Positions 15,378 through 23,861 are shown, counted from the stretch's first letter. The stretch: 64,000 nucleotides of DNA from Arthrobacter sp. Leaf234 (GCF_001422665.1 NZ_LMLU01000001.1:602797-666796); one strand, 5' to 3'. Numbers and translations: made by a program. The notes: generated from the letters alone by a model not told the origin.

Positions 15378-17522
15378 TCAGGGGTGTTCCGGTGGTGCTG
15401 GGGGAGCTCCCGTGTGCAGCTGGTGAAGATGGTCGTTGTAGGCGCGGAGGGCGGCGTCACCGTTCCTGTCCGCGGCGCGGTCCTCGCGGAGTGCGCGGCG
15501 TTGGTCGTCCTTCCTCCACGCGACGGCGACCGCCAGTGCGAGGAGCAGCGTGGGCAGCTCGCCGACACCCCAGGCAATGGCTCCTCCTCGTTGCTGGTCG
15601 GCGAGGAGCGCTTCCTGATTCGTCAGTTGCAGATCCGCCCACCACCCGGGTGCGAGGATCTCCGTGCCGTTGAGCAGGGACAGCCCGAAGAAGGCATGGA
15701 ACGCCATGGTGGCCAGCAGGATGATGAGGCGGAACGGGAACGGTGCACGCGCCGGGCCGGGGTCTGTCCCGATGAGTACCCAGGCGAAGAGGTATCCGGT
15801 GAGGATGAAGTGGATGCACATCAGCACGTGCCCGAGGTGGGTGGACAGGGACAACTCGAAGGCCGGCGAATAGTAGAACCCGATGAGGCTCCCGATGAAC
15901 AGCAAGCCTGCCACGGGAGGTCTGGTGAGGAAGTGGCTGTAGCGGGAGGTGAAGATCCACAGCGTCCATTCACGCAGGCCCCTGCTGCCGTCCGTGCGTG
16001 CAGGGGTGGCACGGAGCAGGAGGAGGATCGGCGCACCGATGACGAGGAGGATCGGCGCATACATCATGAGGCCCATGTGCTGGATCATGTGCCCGGAGAA
16101 GCTCGTCTTCCCGTACACGGCCGGGCCGCCGCTGGTGAGCCAGATGAGGAGGGCGCATCCCGCGAGGAACGCGGCGGTCCGAGGCAGCGACCACAGATCT
16201 CCCCTGCGGCGCAGGATGATCACGGCACGGATGTAGGCGATGGCGGCCGCGACGATGAAGAGGTTGACCACCCAGTCCGGGTGCCAGGCTCCGAGGAAAT
16301 GGGGAATGGTCAGCGGCTCGGGCCAGAGATAGCCCAGGAGGGACCGCCGCAGGTCGACGTCGGCGATCGATCCCTGGGGTACAGGTGGGGGACTGGCGGC
16401 GAGGCCCACGGAGATCCCGATGGTCAGGATCATCAGCGCGGCCTCGGATGCCCCGAACAGAGTCAGGGCGCGGCGATCCTCCGGGTTCTCGTCGAGGCGG
16501 GGGAGGATGCGACGGCGCTGGTACCAGCCGGCGAGTCCGAGTACCCCCAGGGCCAGGATCTTGACGACGATCAGCTGCCCGTAAGGTGTGGTGAGGTTCT
16601 CCCAGGGGCCGATGCGCAAGCGGGCGTTGATGATCCCTGAGTACGCGACCGCGGTGAAGGAAAGGAGGGCCAGGGTCGAGTACCGGCGCAGGACCCGACC
16701 TGTGTCCGTGCCGAGCCGGAAGCCGAGCAGCAGGATCGCGGCCAGACCGCCCACCCACACGCAGACCCCGACCAGGTGCAGGGCGAGGGAGTTGACCGCG
16801 TTGCCGTGATCGTCGGAGCCCGCCGCGTGTCCGGCCCACGCCAGCGGGAGAACCCCCATCATGGCTACGGCCAGCATGATGCCGGCCCCGGTGCTCGAGC
16901 GCACCATGGGCAGGAACGTCACGAGCAGGAAGACGGCCAGCAGGGCGACCAGGAGGATCTCGCCGAGATCGAGTTCGGTGATGAAGAACATGAAGAGCGG
17001 GAAGAATTCCTCGGTGTTGATCGGTTGGCCTGCCGTGTCCGCCGCGATGAACACCAGGGATGCGACCGACGAGACGAACCAGACACCTGAGGAGAGCCAC
17101 GCCCAGTTCAGGGCCTTCCACTGGGCGAACCCGATGATGGCCCTGTTCGCTTCGGCGCCGGGCAGGGCGACCGAGCACAGCAGGAGCAAGCCGATGGTGA
17201 ACGCTGCGCTGAAGTCCTGGAGCACGCGGGCCAGGGGGCGGGCGTGGACGACGAAATCACCGGGATCGAGGATCGTCGTCCGATAGGTGGTCAGGGCTTC
17301 CGTGACGTACATGGCCAGGATCGTCGCCCCCAGTCCCAGGGGAACCGCGATACCCAGGACGACCTGCAGGACCGCCCGTTCCGGTGCTGGGCGCCGGCCC
17401 TTCGTCCCGGTCCCCCCTGCGGTCACGACGACGGTCCGCTCGACCTGCACCTGTCCTTTAGCCGGCTCCGCCTGCTCTGCCGCGGGCCCTTGTTCCTGCT
17501 GCTGGGATCCCGGCTCAGTCAT
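15378..17522 (-). CDS. CopD-CtaG fusion membrane protein (copper transport/cytochrome oxidase assembly)
   Basis: The product is 714 residues with about fifteen transmembrane segments. The N-terminal half resembles CopD (copper import; LHLVGVCVWVGGLAAILLLG with the membrane histidine, and YSGIINARLR). The C-terminal half is a CtaG/caa3-type assembly factor (HMIQHMGLMMYAPILLVIGA). The fusion is typical of actinobacteria and is thought to move copper across the membrane for oxidase Cu centres. ATG 17522 is chosen: it overlaps the upstream dsbA-like gene stop (ATGACTGA, 8 bases), which couples translation; a longer frame upstream runs inside that gene. A copC relic (CopC is the usual CopD partner) lies one gene upstream. 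Confidence 0.88.
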   Translation of the reverse strand: MTEPGSQQQEQGPAAEQAEPAKGQVQVERTVVVTAGGTGTKGRRPAPERAVLQVVLGIAVPLGLGATILAMYVTEALTTYRTTILDPGDFVVHARPLARVLQDFSAAFTIGLLLLCSVALPGAEANRAIIGFAQWKALNWAWLSSGVWFVSSVASLVFIAADTAGQPINTEEFFPLFMFFITELDLGEILLVALLAVFLLVTFLPMVRSSTGAGIMLAVAMMGVLPLAWAGHAAGSDDHGNAVNSLALHLVGVCVWVGGLAAILLLGFRLGTDTGRVLRRYSTLALLSFTAVAYSGIINARLRIGPWENLTTPYGQLIVVKILALGVLGLAGWYQRRRILPRLDENPEDRRALTLFGASEAALMILTIGISVGLAASPPPVPQGSIADVDLRRSLLGYLWPEPLTIPHFLGAWHPDWVVNLFIVAAAIAYIRAVIILRRRGDLWSLPRTAAFLAGCALLIWLTSGGPAVYGKTSFSGHMIQHMGLMMYAPILLVIGAPILLLLRATPARTDGSRGLREWTLWIFTSRYSHFLTRPPVAGLLFIGSLIGFYYSPAFELSLSTHLGHVLMCIHFILTGYLFAWVLIGTDPGPARAPFPFRLIILLATMAFHAFFGLSLLNGTEILAPGWWADLQLTNQEALLADQQRGGAIAWGVGELPTLLLALAVAVAWRKDDQRRALREDRAADRNGDAALRAYNDHLHQLHTGAPPAPPEHP

Positions 17523-18363
17523 TGCGGGCCGCGATGGCGGTGGTGACTGCTGATTCGAAGTCGGCGGGGGAGGCCAGTTCCTTGCCGTCCACGTACACCG
17601 TGGGGGTGCCGGTGATCCCATCGGCTGATGCGCTCTTGCTGACGAAGCTCACCCACGGACGGAAGGTGTCCTCCTCCAGGCAGGCTGTGATGTCCTCGGC
17701 CCCCGTATCCTCCGCGTGGGAGGCGAGGTCGCTGTTGTCCAGTTCTCCGTTCGGGAAGTTCGCGAACAGGGCTGCCAGGAACGGCAGGTACGCCTGGGGA
17801 GAGGTTTCGGCTGTGCAGGAGAGCGCGTTGGCTGCCCTGGAGGAGTAGGCGGTGGTCGAATTCCGGTCGAGGAAGGCGACGGTGCGGTACTCCATGGTGA
17901 TGTCGCCGTTCTGCAGCCACGACCGGATCTGCTCCGCGTAGGCGCTCTCGAAGTCCGCGCAGTGCACGCAGTTGACGTCGACCCAGGCGATGACGGGGAC
18001 CGGTCCCTGTCCTCCGGGGTCCGTGACCCCGCCCGGCGTGATGGTCGCCGCGCTGGTCCCGTCAGGCAGGGCGACGGTCTCGGCGTCGACGTCGCGGTCC
18101 TCCCCGGGTATGAGCTGGGTGGGAGACGTGAGGGTGATGCCCCCGTACTGATTGCCGTAGGCCGGTGCGGGACCGGCGGTCGGGATGCCCGCCCGGCTCG
18201 TGGCGACGATGACGACGGCGACGACTGCCAGAAGGGCTGCGAGGCCTCCGACGATGCCCCAGCGCAGGAGCAGGCGGGAGCGTTTCGCCCCCCGTTCGTG
18301 GTCGAGGCGTACGCGCTGAGCGGTCTGCCGTGCCGATGATGATGCTGCTGATGAACGATTCAT
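17515..18363 (-). CDS. Membrane-anchored DsbA-family thiol oxidoreductase
   Basis: The product is 282 residues. A basic N-terminus and one transmembrane helix (about residues 33-54) anchor an exported thioredoxin-fold domain. The active site is CVHC (VNCVHCADF), a variant of the CPHC of DsbA, and the cis-proline loop is TGTPTVYVDG. ATG 18363 has AAGGA upstream. It overlaps the CopD-CtaG gene by 8 bases, so it may keep exported copper-site cysteines reduced or oxidised during oxidase assembly. The copC relic lies directly upstream. Confident of the fold, less so of the partner. Confidence 0.88.
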   Translation of the reverse strand: MNRSSAASSSARQTAQRVRLDHERGAKRSRLLLRWGIVGGLAALLAVVAVVIVATSRAGIPTAGPAPAYGNQYGGITLTSPTQLIPGEDRDVDAETVALPDGTSAATITPGGVTDPGGQGPVPVIAWVDVNCVHCADFESAYAEQIRSWLQNGDITMEYRTVAFLDRNSTTAYSSRAANALSCTAETSPQAYLPFLAALFANFPNGELDNSDLASHAEDTGAEDITACLEEDTFRPWVSFVSKSASADGITGTPTVYVDGKELASPADFESAVTTAIAARND

Positions 18364-18411
18364 GGTGGTCCTTGGTGACGGGGTCGGCGCGGGTGGGCCC
18401 GGCGCTGACCA

Positions 18412-18828
18412 TCAGGCGATGAAGAGGGGTGCCCCGGATGAGGCTGCCGTTCCGGCCGCCGGGAAGGGTGACGAGAACCGGGGAGCCACGGGGCGTGGTC
18501 CACTCGGGCAGCGGCTCGAGCTCATCGGGGTGTTGTCGGACGGGAACCGGCCATCGACGTCGATCCGGGACAGGACCCGCGGTGCACGATGAACGGGCCG
18601 TCGGCCAGGTCGTCGAGTGGTTGCGTCAGCGTGGCGCCGGTAAGGCCTGGTTCTCCTGCACGTCGGTGCACCGATGACTGGTCCACGACTTTGGCTGCTG
18701 TACCGACGTCCACGAAGTCTGCGCTGAAGACCGGTTCGATGGTTTGCGGAGCGCCGCCCAGGATGCCCCCGCCCACTCGGTACGTGGGAGAGGAGGACGT
18801 TCCGATCGAGGCCCAGGGGCATCGATCG
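18412..18828 (-). pseudogene. Decayed copC (CopC-domain copper-binding protein) relic
   Basis: No intact gene is visible in the 474 bases between two copper-type genes. One minus-strand frame reads GGAPQTIEPVFSADFVDVG then TAAKVVDQ and LTQPLDDLADGPFIVH, which follow the CopC pattern (PATVxLTFSAD, GTxVxVVD, LTQPLxDLADG). A neighbouring frame then continues RVLSRIDVDGRF, matching CopC RVVSxDGHPIxGxF, but the GHP copper motif is damaged. The start and signal peptide are missing. So this looks like a frameshifted, truncated copC, the usual partner of CopD encoded one gene downstream. Identification is from pattern only. Confidence 0.6.
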
Positions 18829-18837
18829 GCCGCGTGG

Positions 18838-19473
18838 TCAGGGGACGGCGATCCCGAGCAGGGGAGGGCCCCTCAGCCGGCGACGCGTGTCGCAGTGCAG
18901 GAGGTCGTAGAGAAAGGGCGAGCCGTCACCGAACGCCATCAGGCGCCGGGCGTCGGCGATGGGAACGCGGCGGGCGACGACCATGATCGCGTCGATGGTC
19001 GCGCAGAGGATGGCGAGCAACGCCCACCACAGGTGATCTGCATGGCGGATCAGAGCGACGCCGACGACGCCCGCGAGGAGGTGCGAGAGCAGCATCAGGG
19101 CGCTCATCCCGCTCGCCTCCGGGGTGTGCGCCAGACCCGGCGAAGCCATGAGTGTGCTTGCGCCGTGCAGATGATGCGGCGCAGCGACGGCGCCATCCGG
19201 ATTCCCGCCGGATGTGGCGAACATGCCGAAGAGCCCGTGGAAGACCAGCTGGCTGGCTGCTACCCCCAAGACGACGCGCGGGAGGGTCAACCGGCGTCCG
19301 GCGAGGATCACACAGACGAGCCCCCCTGCCACGAGGGACACCACGACGGCGACCAGGGGAACGGTGCCTCCGGCGGCGGCATGGGAGGCGGCAGCGAGGA
19401 AGGTGGCCATGGCAGCACTGAGCCAACCCCGCACGAGACGCGAGGTAGGTGTCATGTTCTGATGGCCGTTCAT
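18838..19473 (-). CDS. Integral membrane protein in the copper region
   Basis: The product is 211 residues with about five transmembrane segments, a His-rich loop (APHHLHGAS) and further histidines in helices (SHLLAGVVGVALIRHADHLW). I do not know a named family; similar membrane proteins sit beside copC/ctaG genes in Micrococcaceae. ATG 19473 has the strong ribosome site AGGAGGAGG seven bases upstream; a longer frame upstream has no such site. The leader contains the TCTAC-N5-GTAGA palindrome at 19505-19519. It is the first gene of the minus-strand group leading to CopD-CtaG. Metal transport is suggested by context only. Confidence 0.7.
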   Translation of the reverse strand: MNGHQNMTPTSRLVRGWLSAAMATFLAAASHAAAGGTVPLVAVVVSLVAGGLVCVILAGRRLTLPRVVLGVAASQLVFHGLFGMFATSGGNPDGAVAAPHHLHGASTLMASPGLAHTPEASGMSALMLLSHLLAGVVGVALIRHADHLWWALLAILCATIDAIMVVARRVPIADARRLMAFGDGSPFLYDLLHCDTRRRLRGPPLLGIAVP

Positions 19474-19504
19474 CGGTCCTCCTCCTGCGATCATCGTAAC
19501 CTTC

Positions 19505-19519
19505 TCTACAAGTCGTAGA
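19505..19519. promoter_or_regulatory. 15-bp palindrome TCTAC-N5-GTAGA upstream of the copper-region membrane protein gene
   Basis: TCTAC AAGTC GTAGA lies 32 bases before the minus-strand start at 19473. It shares arms and spacing with 285-299 near the window start; only the centre differs. A BlaI/CopY-like repressor site or a leader stem are both possible. Confidence 0.45.
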
Positions 19520-19749
19520 AACTGGCGTGTCGGCCGGCCTGTTCTCCTTCTCAGGGAGCTTCGTCCTCCGCGAGGGTCGCCGACGGCGGTCGGATGCACG
19601 GTTGCACCTCGGTCGCGACGGGGGGCCACTCATGCCAGAAGCCCCGACCCGGTCCCAGGTCGAGGCTTCTGGCGTTCTTCCATCCACTGAGGCCTGCCTT
19701 TGGGCTCGCCGAGTACAGGTGGGGTGAAGGACCTCTCGTCCCGAGGTGT
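19520..19749. other. Non-coding gap of 230 bases
   Basis: No convincing frame, ribosome site or strong hairpin on either strand, apart from an imperfect GAAGCC/GGCTTC-type repeat around CAGAAGCC (19635) and GAGGCTTCTGG (19664-19674) that could form a stem. Confidence 0.4.
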
Positions 19750-21141
19750 CTAGCCCAGCCCGAGGTGGACGAAGACGAACCAGACGAGGACGGGAACGAT
19801 GGCGATCATGGCGATGGCCCAGAGGAGTAGTGCTCGGAAGAAGAGCCGCTCGTCCTTGGGTTGGGCGCTTGCCATGAGGAGTGCCCCGCTGGTCGACATG
19901 GGGCTGACATCCACGACCGACGAGCTGATGGCGATCGCCGTGACGACGCCGATGGGTGTCAGGAGAGGGTCTATGGCGATGGGGGTCACGATGGGGCTGA
20001 TGACTCCGAGTGTGCCGGTGGTGGAGGCGAAGGCGGAGACGATGGCAACGACGTAGCTCGTGATGAGTGCTGCAGCCGAGCTGTTGCCGAGGCTGGCGAT
20101 CCCGGACTGGAGTTCCTCGAGGGCGCCCATCTCCTCCAGCATCCCGACGTAGGTGACGATGCCGGTGACGAGGACGATCGCGGACCAGGGCATGTTCTCG
20201 ACCGCTGGTTTCTGTACTCCTGGGTCGATGCAGATCAAGGCCAGGGCCACGATGAGCGAGGCTACGCCGACGTCGAGGCCCGCGACAGTGGTGAGGACCA
20301 GGAGTGCGACGATCCCGAGCAGGGTCAGGACGCGCATAGGGGTGACGGCGACCTTGATCGGCCCGGTGGCGACAGGTTCTTCCGGCACGGCCAGCGCTGT
20401 ATCACGTCGTACTCGTGTACCAGCGGACTCGAACTCGGTGTCGGCGCCCACTGATGGGCCACCCGACCCGGCCGAGTCCGCTGCTGCTGCGTCGACGTCG
20501 GTGCGGAGGGTTTCGTGGTCGTTCTTCCTCAGCTCGCGGCGTCGCATGATTGCTTGCACAAGGATGTAGGCAAGAGCGGCGAGTACGGCGTTGAAGACGA
20601 AGCAGTAGAGGTAGAGCTTGAGGGAATCAGCGGAGGCGCCGGCATCGTCGAGCATCACGTTCGCCAGAACACCGAAGGGATTCACGGGTGAGAAAGCGCC
20701 GGCATTGGCGCCCTGAACGACGACGAGCCCCATGGCGAGGGTGCTGATACCGAAGCGCGTGCCGAGGGCGAGAGCCACGGGGGCCACGATGGCGATGGCT
20801 GCCGGCGTGAAGGCTCCTGCCGACGCGAGGAGGGCGGTCAGAAGGAACATCAGAATCGGCACGAGAACTCTACGATCGCCGGCGAGGCGTTCAGCCCAAT
20901 ACGCCAGCAGATCGATGGTGCCGTTGATCCGAACGATGGCGAAGAGCAGGGTCGCCCCTACCAGGATGAAGAACAGTCCGGAGGGGAATTGAGCGATGAC
21001 GTCGGCGATGGGTAGCCCGGCGAGGAGGGTTCCGACCCCGAATGCGGCAACGGTCGCGATGAGGCCCGCATTGATCCGTGTGAAGGACCCGACGGCGAAG
21101 GCGACGATGAGGACTGCGAAAGCGATGAGGGACATCGACAT
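19750..21141 (-). CDS. MatC-like dicarboxylate (SLC13-type) permease
   Basis: The product is 463 residues with about eleven to twelve transmembrane helices. The first 150 residues match the MatC N-terminal domain (INAGLIATVAAFGVGTLLAG, FFILVGATLLFAIVRINGTI). A polar cytoplasmic loop (about residues 200-250, rich in Asp, Ser, Gly) divides two halves. MatC-type carriers import malonate or C4-dicarboxylates. The gene follows the maleate isomerase gene with 8 bases between, so the natural substrate is probably maleate or a related diacid. The isomerase gene comes first in the operon, and an IclR regulator is divergent. A weak ribosome site precedes ATG 21141; a second ATG lies two codons later. 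Confidence 0.82.
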   Translation of the reverse strand: MSMSLIAFAVLIVAFAVGSFTRINAGLIATVAAFGVGTLLAGLPIADVIAQFPSGLFFILVGATLLFAIVRINGTIDLLAYWAERLAGDRRVLVPILMFLLTALLASAGAFTPAAIAIVAPVALALGTRFGISTLAMGLVVVQGANAGAFSPVNPFGVLANVMLDDAGASADSLKLYLYCFVFNAVLAALAYILVQAIMRRRELRKNDHETLRTDVDAAAADSAGSGGPSVGADTEFESAGTRVRRDTALAVPEEPVATGPIKVAVTPMRVLTLLGIVALLVLTTVAGLDVGVASLIVALALICIDPGVQKPAVENMPWSAIVLVTGIVTYVGMLEEMGALEELQSGIASLGNSSAAALITSYVVAIVSAFASTTGTLGVISPIVTPIAIDPLLTPIGVVTAIAISSSVVDVSPMSTSGALLMASAQPKDERLFFRALLLWAIAMIAIVPVLVWFVFVHLGLG

Positions 21142-21149
21142 GGGAACGC

Positions 21150-21968
21150 CTAGACCGTCGAAGAGGCAATGATGAGGCTTCCCGCGAGCAGGCGGCCAGC
21201 GCCGGCGATGGCCGGTTCATGTCCCAGAGCCTTGAGGATCTCGTACGTGGTCGCCGTCGCTGCGGTGATCACCGGCAAACCGAGCTCGTCCTCGACAGCC
21301 TGGACGGCGGGAAGGGAGGGCATCTGGACACAGGCGGACAGGACGATCGCGTCGGCGCCCTCGCGCTTGAGCTGACGCGCGATGTCAGGCAGGTTCTCGG
21401 GGTCGAGAGCGCCTACGGCGAGGTTGTCGTCGACCTCGAGGCTCGTAGCGTCGAGGACGGTGATCCCCGAGCCCTGGATGTAGTCGACGACCATCCCGGT
21501 GAGGGGCTTCATGTAGGGCGTGATCATGGCAACCTTCGTGGCGCCGATCTCCTGCAGAGTCCGAACGAGGGCGCCGGCACTGCTGGTCACCGGAGCCGGG
21601 TGGCCGTTTCCCGCCGCTGCATCGCCGATCACCCGCTCGGATTCCAGGTGCGCCTCGGGACCCTGCGCCATGACTGCCACCAGACAGGCGTAGGCGATGA
21701 CGTCGACGTCGGCGTCCGACACCGCTTCGGCGCACCCAGCAGCCTTACCGACCATGGCGAGCAGTTCTTCGCGGTTGACGTTCTTCATCCCGGCCCGAGC
21801 CGAATGGAAGGTGTACCTGTGGCCCGTGGCCTCCGATTGACGACGGAACAGTTCTGGGAGTTCCGTCTCCATCGTGGTGTTCGAACTCGGCACGATCAGG
21901 CCTACGCGGGATGACCCCGGACGCTTCGGCTCGGTTTCGGTCTCCGCTGTGACGTGCGAAATGCTCAT
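21150..21968 (-). CDS. Maleate cis-trans isomerase / Asp-Glu racemase family protein
   Basis: The product is 272 residues with the maleate isomerase opening VGLIVPSSNTTMETELPELF and both catalytic cysteines in the usual places (YACLVA and LSACVQMPSL). Known members convert maleate to fumarate in nicotinate and related degradation, or act on arylmalonates. It is first in a two-gene unit with the MatC-like permease, so uptake and isomerisation of maleate into the citric acid cycle is a simple reading. No ring-cleavage or nicotinate genes are in the window. Transcription likely responds to the divergent IclR protein through twin palindromes at 22000-22032. Confidence 0.85.
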   Translation of the reverse strand: MSISHVTAETETEPKRPGSSRVGLIVPSSNTTMETELPELFRRQSEATGHRYTFHSARAGMKNVNREELLAMVGKAAGCAEAVSDADVDVIAYACLVAVMAQGPEAHLESERVIGDAAAGNGHPAPVTSSAGALVRTLQEIGATKVAMITPYMKPLTGMVVDYIQGSGITVLDATSLEVDDNLAVGALDPENLPDIARQLKREGADAIVLSACVQMPSLPAVQAVEDELGLPVITAATATTYEILKALGHEPAIAGAGRLLAGSLIIASSTV

Positions 21969-21999
21969 GATCTACTCCACCTCGTTGTGATGTGTGCAA

Positions 22000-22032
22000 C
22001 CCACGATGTGGGCGTACAACCCATACTGTGGG
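22000..22032. promoter_or_regulatory. Twin IclR-type operators 20 bases apart
   Basis: CCCAC-GAT-GTGGG (22000-22012) is a perfect palindrome. CCCATACTGTGGG (22020-22032) is a near copy with one arm mismatch. Both are preceded by ACAA or GCAA, and their centres are 20 bases apart, about two helical turns, so a dimer on each would face the same side. They lie 32 bases before the isomerase start and 108 before the regulator start. Confidence 0.7.
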
Positions 22033-22139
22033 TCTCAACATGCTGTGTCAACCATCACGCATCAGCCGGACGGAAGGGCGCGCTCCGGCGGAAGGTACAG
22101 TTAGGCGCGCCGATTCAGCAGATCCAAAGGAGTGTGGTG

Positions 22140-22925
22140 GTGATTCAGAAACCGCAGGGAGCGTCGCCGCTTCTCGTCCTCGGCAAGGTCACGACCATCC
22201 TTGACTGTTTCTCGATCGAGCGACCCGAACCGACACTCCAGGAGATCATTCGAGCGACGAGACTTCCTTCGAGTACGTGCCAGCGTCTGGTGCAGAGCAT
22301 GGTGCATGAGGGTTTCCTCGACCGTGAAGGAGACCGCTACCGCATCGGCATCGGCCTCGTGCGCTGGGCGACGCCGGGTACGGTCGGTCTGGACATCGTG
22401 CGCTTGATCAAGCCGGTTCTCCAGGAACTCCGTGATCAGACCGGGGAAACTGCTTCCCTGTACATCCGCGACGGCGCGTACCGAACGATCGTTGCAGTGG
22501 CCGAGACGAGGCACGTCGTGATGCGGCCCTTTATGGTCGGTATGGTGATGCCCCTCCACGCGGGGGCTCCGGGAAAGATCTTTCTTGCCTACGATGACGA
22601 AGCGTGGGACGAGCTGGGTGACGGGAGCGCCCATCAACTGGAACGCTTCACTGCATCCACTCCTGAAAGCCTCGACCGGCTGAGGGCGCAGGCCGACGAG
22701 GGCCGCGCTCAGGGCTATTTTGCTGCTTTCGGCGAACGCCACGAAGACGTCGGGTCGATCAGCGCTCCCGTGTTCGACCACTCCGGACGCTTGGTAGCAG
22801 CGCTCGGTCTCGGTTTCCCGACACAACGGATCGGCGATGAGGATGTCCCCCGCCTGGGACCCGTTGTGGCTCAGGCTGCGGCGAGCGCGAGCAGTCGACT
22901 CGGACACTCCCCTCCTGCAACCTGA
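22140..22925 (+). CDS. IclR-family transcriptional regulator
   Basis: The product is 261 residues: an N-terminal winged helix (LGKVTTILDCFSIERPEPTL then LPSSTCQRLVQSMVHEGFLD) and a C-terminal IclR effector domain (GETASLYIRDGAYRTIVAVA, HAGAPGKIFLAY). Start GTG 22140 is chosen because AAAGGAG lies seven bases upstream; GTG 22134 and 22137 are in frame but too close. It is divergent from the maleate isomerase/permease unit with two palindromes between, so it probably controls that unit in response to a diacid. Effector unknown. Confidence 0.9.
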   Translation: MIQKPQGASPLLVLGKVTTILDCFSIERPEPTLQEIIRATRLPSSTCQRLVQSMVHEGFLDREGDRYRIGIGLVRWATPGTVGLDIVRLIKPVLQELRDQTGETASLYIRDGAYRTIVAVAETRHVVMRPFMVGMVMPLHAGAPGKIFLAYDDEAWDELGDGSAHQLERFTASTPESLDRLRAQADEGRAQGYFAAFGERHEDVGSISAPVFDHSGRLVAALGLGFPTQRIGDEDVPRLGPVVAQAAASASSRLGHSPPAT

Positions 22926-23190
22926 CACCGACCAGTCAGAGGAGCCAGTGCTCCGTGACAGCGCACTCGGAAATGCGCTGGGTGCCACTGGTCCGGACCC
23001 TACGACACCGTGGGCCGACGGCGCCGCTGCTGCTTCCGGCCGGGTGGACCAGGCGACCCGGGGGGCTCTCGATCAAGGTCACCTCTCGGAGCTGCCCATC
23101 CAGCAGGGGTCATCGGCCGATAGATCGCCGCACGCTGGCGCCGACATCATCGGGAAGCTGCTGGCTCCTTCGTGAAGCACGAACTCCGCA
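22926..23190. other. Gap of 265 bases with no supported gene
   Basis: A plus-strand frame ends in a plausible-looking stretch (LSELPIQQGSSADRSP, about 23085-23135) but has no start or ribosome site of its own, and I recognise no family. It may be decayed coding sequence. No strong hairpin. Confidence 0.3.
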
Positions 23191-23424
23191 TCATGTGGTG
23201 TCGCTGGGCCGGGGACGGCTCGAGCGCGGGCGAGCGGCTGTCGTGGTGGACCGTCCTGCCGGCAGGGGTCTCAGGATGACGATGAGCAGGGTCGCGATCA
23301 CGCCCAGGGGGAGGGAGATCACGAACCAGGCCGGGCGGGAGCGGTTGTTGCGTCCGGCCAGGTAGGCGTTCAGTGCGGCCCAGACGATGGTCGAGATGAC
23401 ATGGATGGTCCAGTAGTTGTCCAT
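23191..23424 (-). CDS. Small two-helix membrane protein
   Basis: The product is 77 residues with two hydrophobic segments (about residues 7-22 and 32-50) joined by a basic loop (AGRNNRSRP) and followed by a basic, Ser/Thr-rich tail. ATG 23424 has GAAGGG four bases upstream; a longer frame is open but has no such signal. I do not recognise it. It is surrounded by decayed or unassigned sequence, so it may be a stand-alone gene. Confidence 0.5.
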   Translation of the reverse strand: MDNYWTIHVISTIVWAALNAYLAGRNNRSRPAWFVISLPLGVIATLLIVILRPLPAGRSTTTAARPRSSRPRPSDTT

Positions 23425-23676
23425 GCGCCCTTCCTTTCCGAGCCGTTCTACGGAGCAGTGTGGCGGCTTGGGCCGGGAGTAGTTGTGCGGATGACCCTGG
23501 CGCGATGCACGACCAGGGCACACATCAGTGTCGATGATCGCTCTGGACGTTGTCGATGAACGGCAAGGTCGACGTGCAGGGCTTGTGCCCGGTCGGGAAG
23601 GCTGGGCAGCATCGGTGAGATCGGGGGCAGGACATCAGCGGCCGGCGCGAGGAGTGGTCGAGCCAACGTGGGGACC
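23425..23676. other. Gap with no supported gene
   Basis: Both strands are open for long stretches, but I see no start with a ribosome site and no known motif. The plus strand may hold the lost front part of the broken membrane protein that follows. Confidence 0.3.
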
Positions 23677-23861
23677 GTGGTCTGGTTCATGATCGCCGGC
23701 GTCTGGCTGTGGGCGGCGATCGCCGGTGACGGAATCGCCGGGCGCTGTTCTTCCTCACCATCAGTGCCGTCTGCTTGCGCCTGGCAGCAGCTGCACGGTG
23801 CGACGCGATGACCCTCGACCGGATCCGGGGAGCGCGCCACGACGAGAACCGCCCGCACTAG
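23677..23861 (+). pseudogene. Possible frameshifted small membrane protein
   Basis: In one frame the sequence reads WFMIAGVWLWAAIAGDGI, a plausible transmembrane helix. About two thirds of the way the same strand in another frame reads LFFLTISAVCLRLAAAA, a second helix, then a short charged tail to a TAG. Joined by a one-base correction the two make a two-helix protein of about 60 residues. No clear start is visible. It may be a decayed gene, or chance in G+C-rich DNA. Confidence 0.3.

Noticed and set aside
15174-16640. Plus-strand open frame of 488 codons opposite CopD-CtaG
   Set aside because: Shadow frame: low-complexity Glu/Arg/Gly composition, no ribosome site, true helices are on the minus strand.
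18589-19518. Plus-strand frame of 309 codons in the copper region
   Set aside because: Opposite a membrane protein with strong AGGAGGAGG ribosome site; composition is antisense-like.
22837-23175. Plus-strand frame of 112 codons after the IclR gene
   Set aside because: It starts inside the IclR gene in another frame, has no ribosome site and no known motif.
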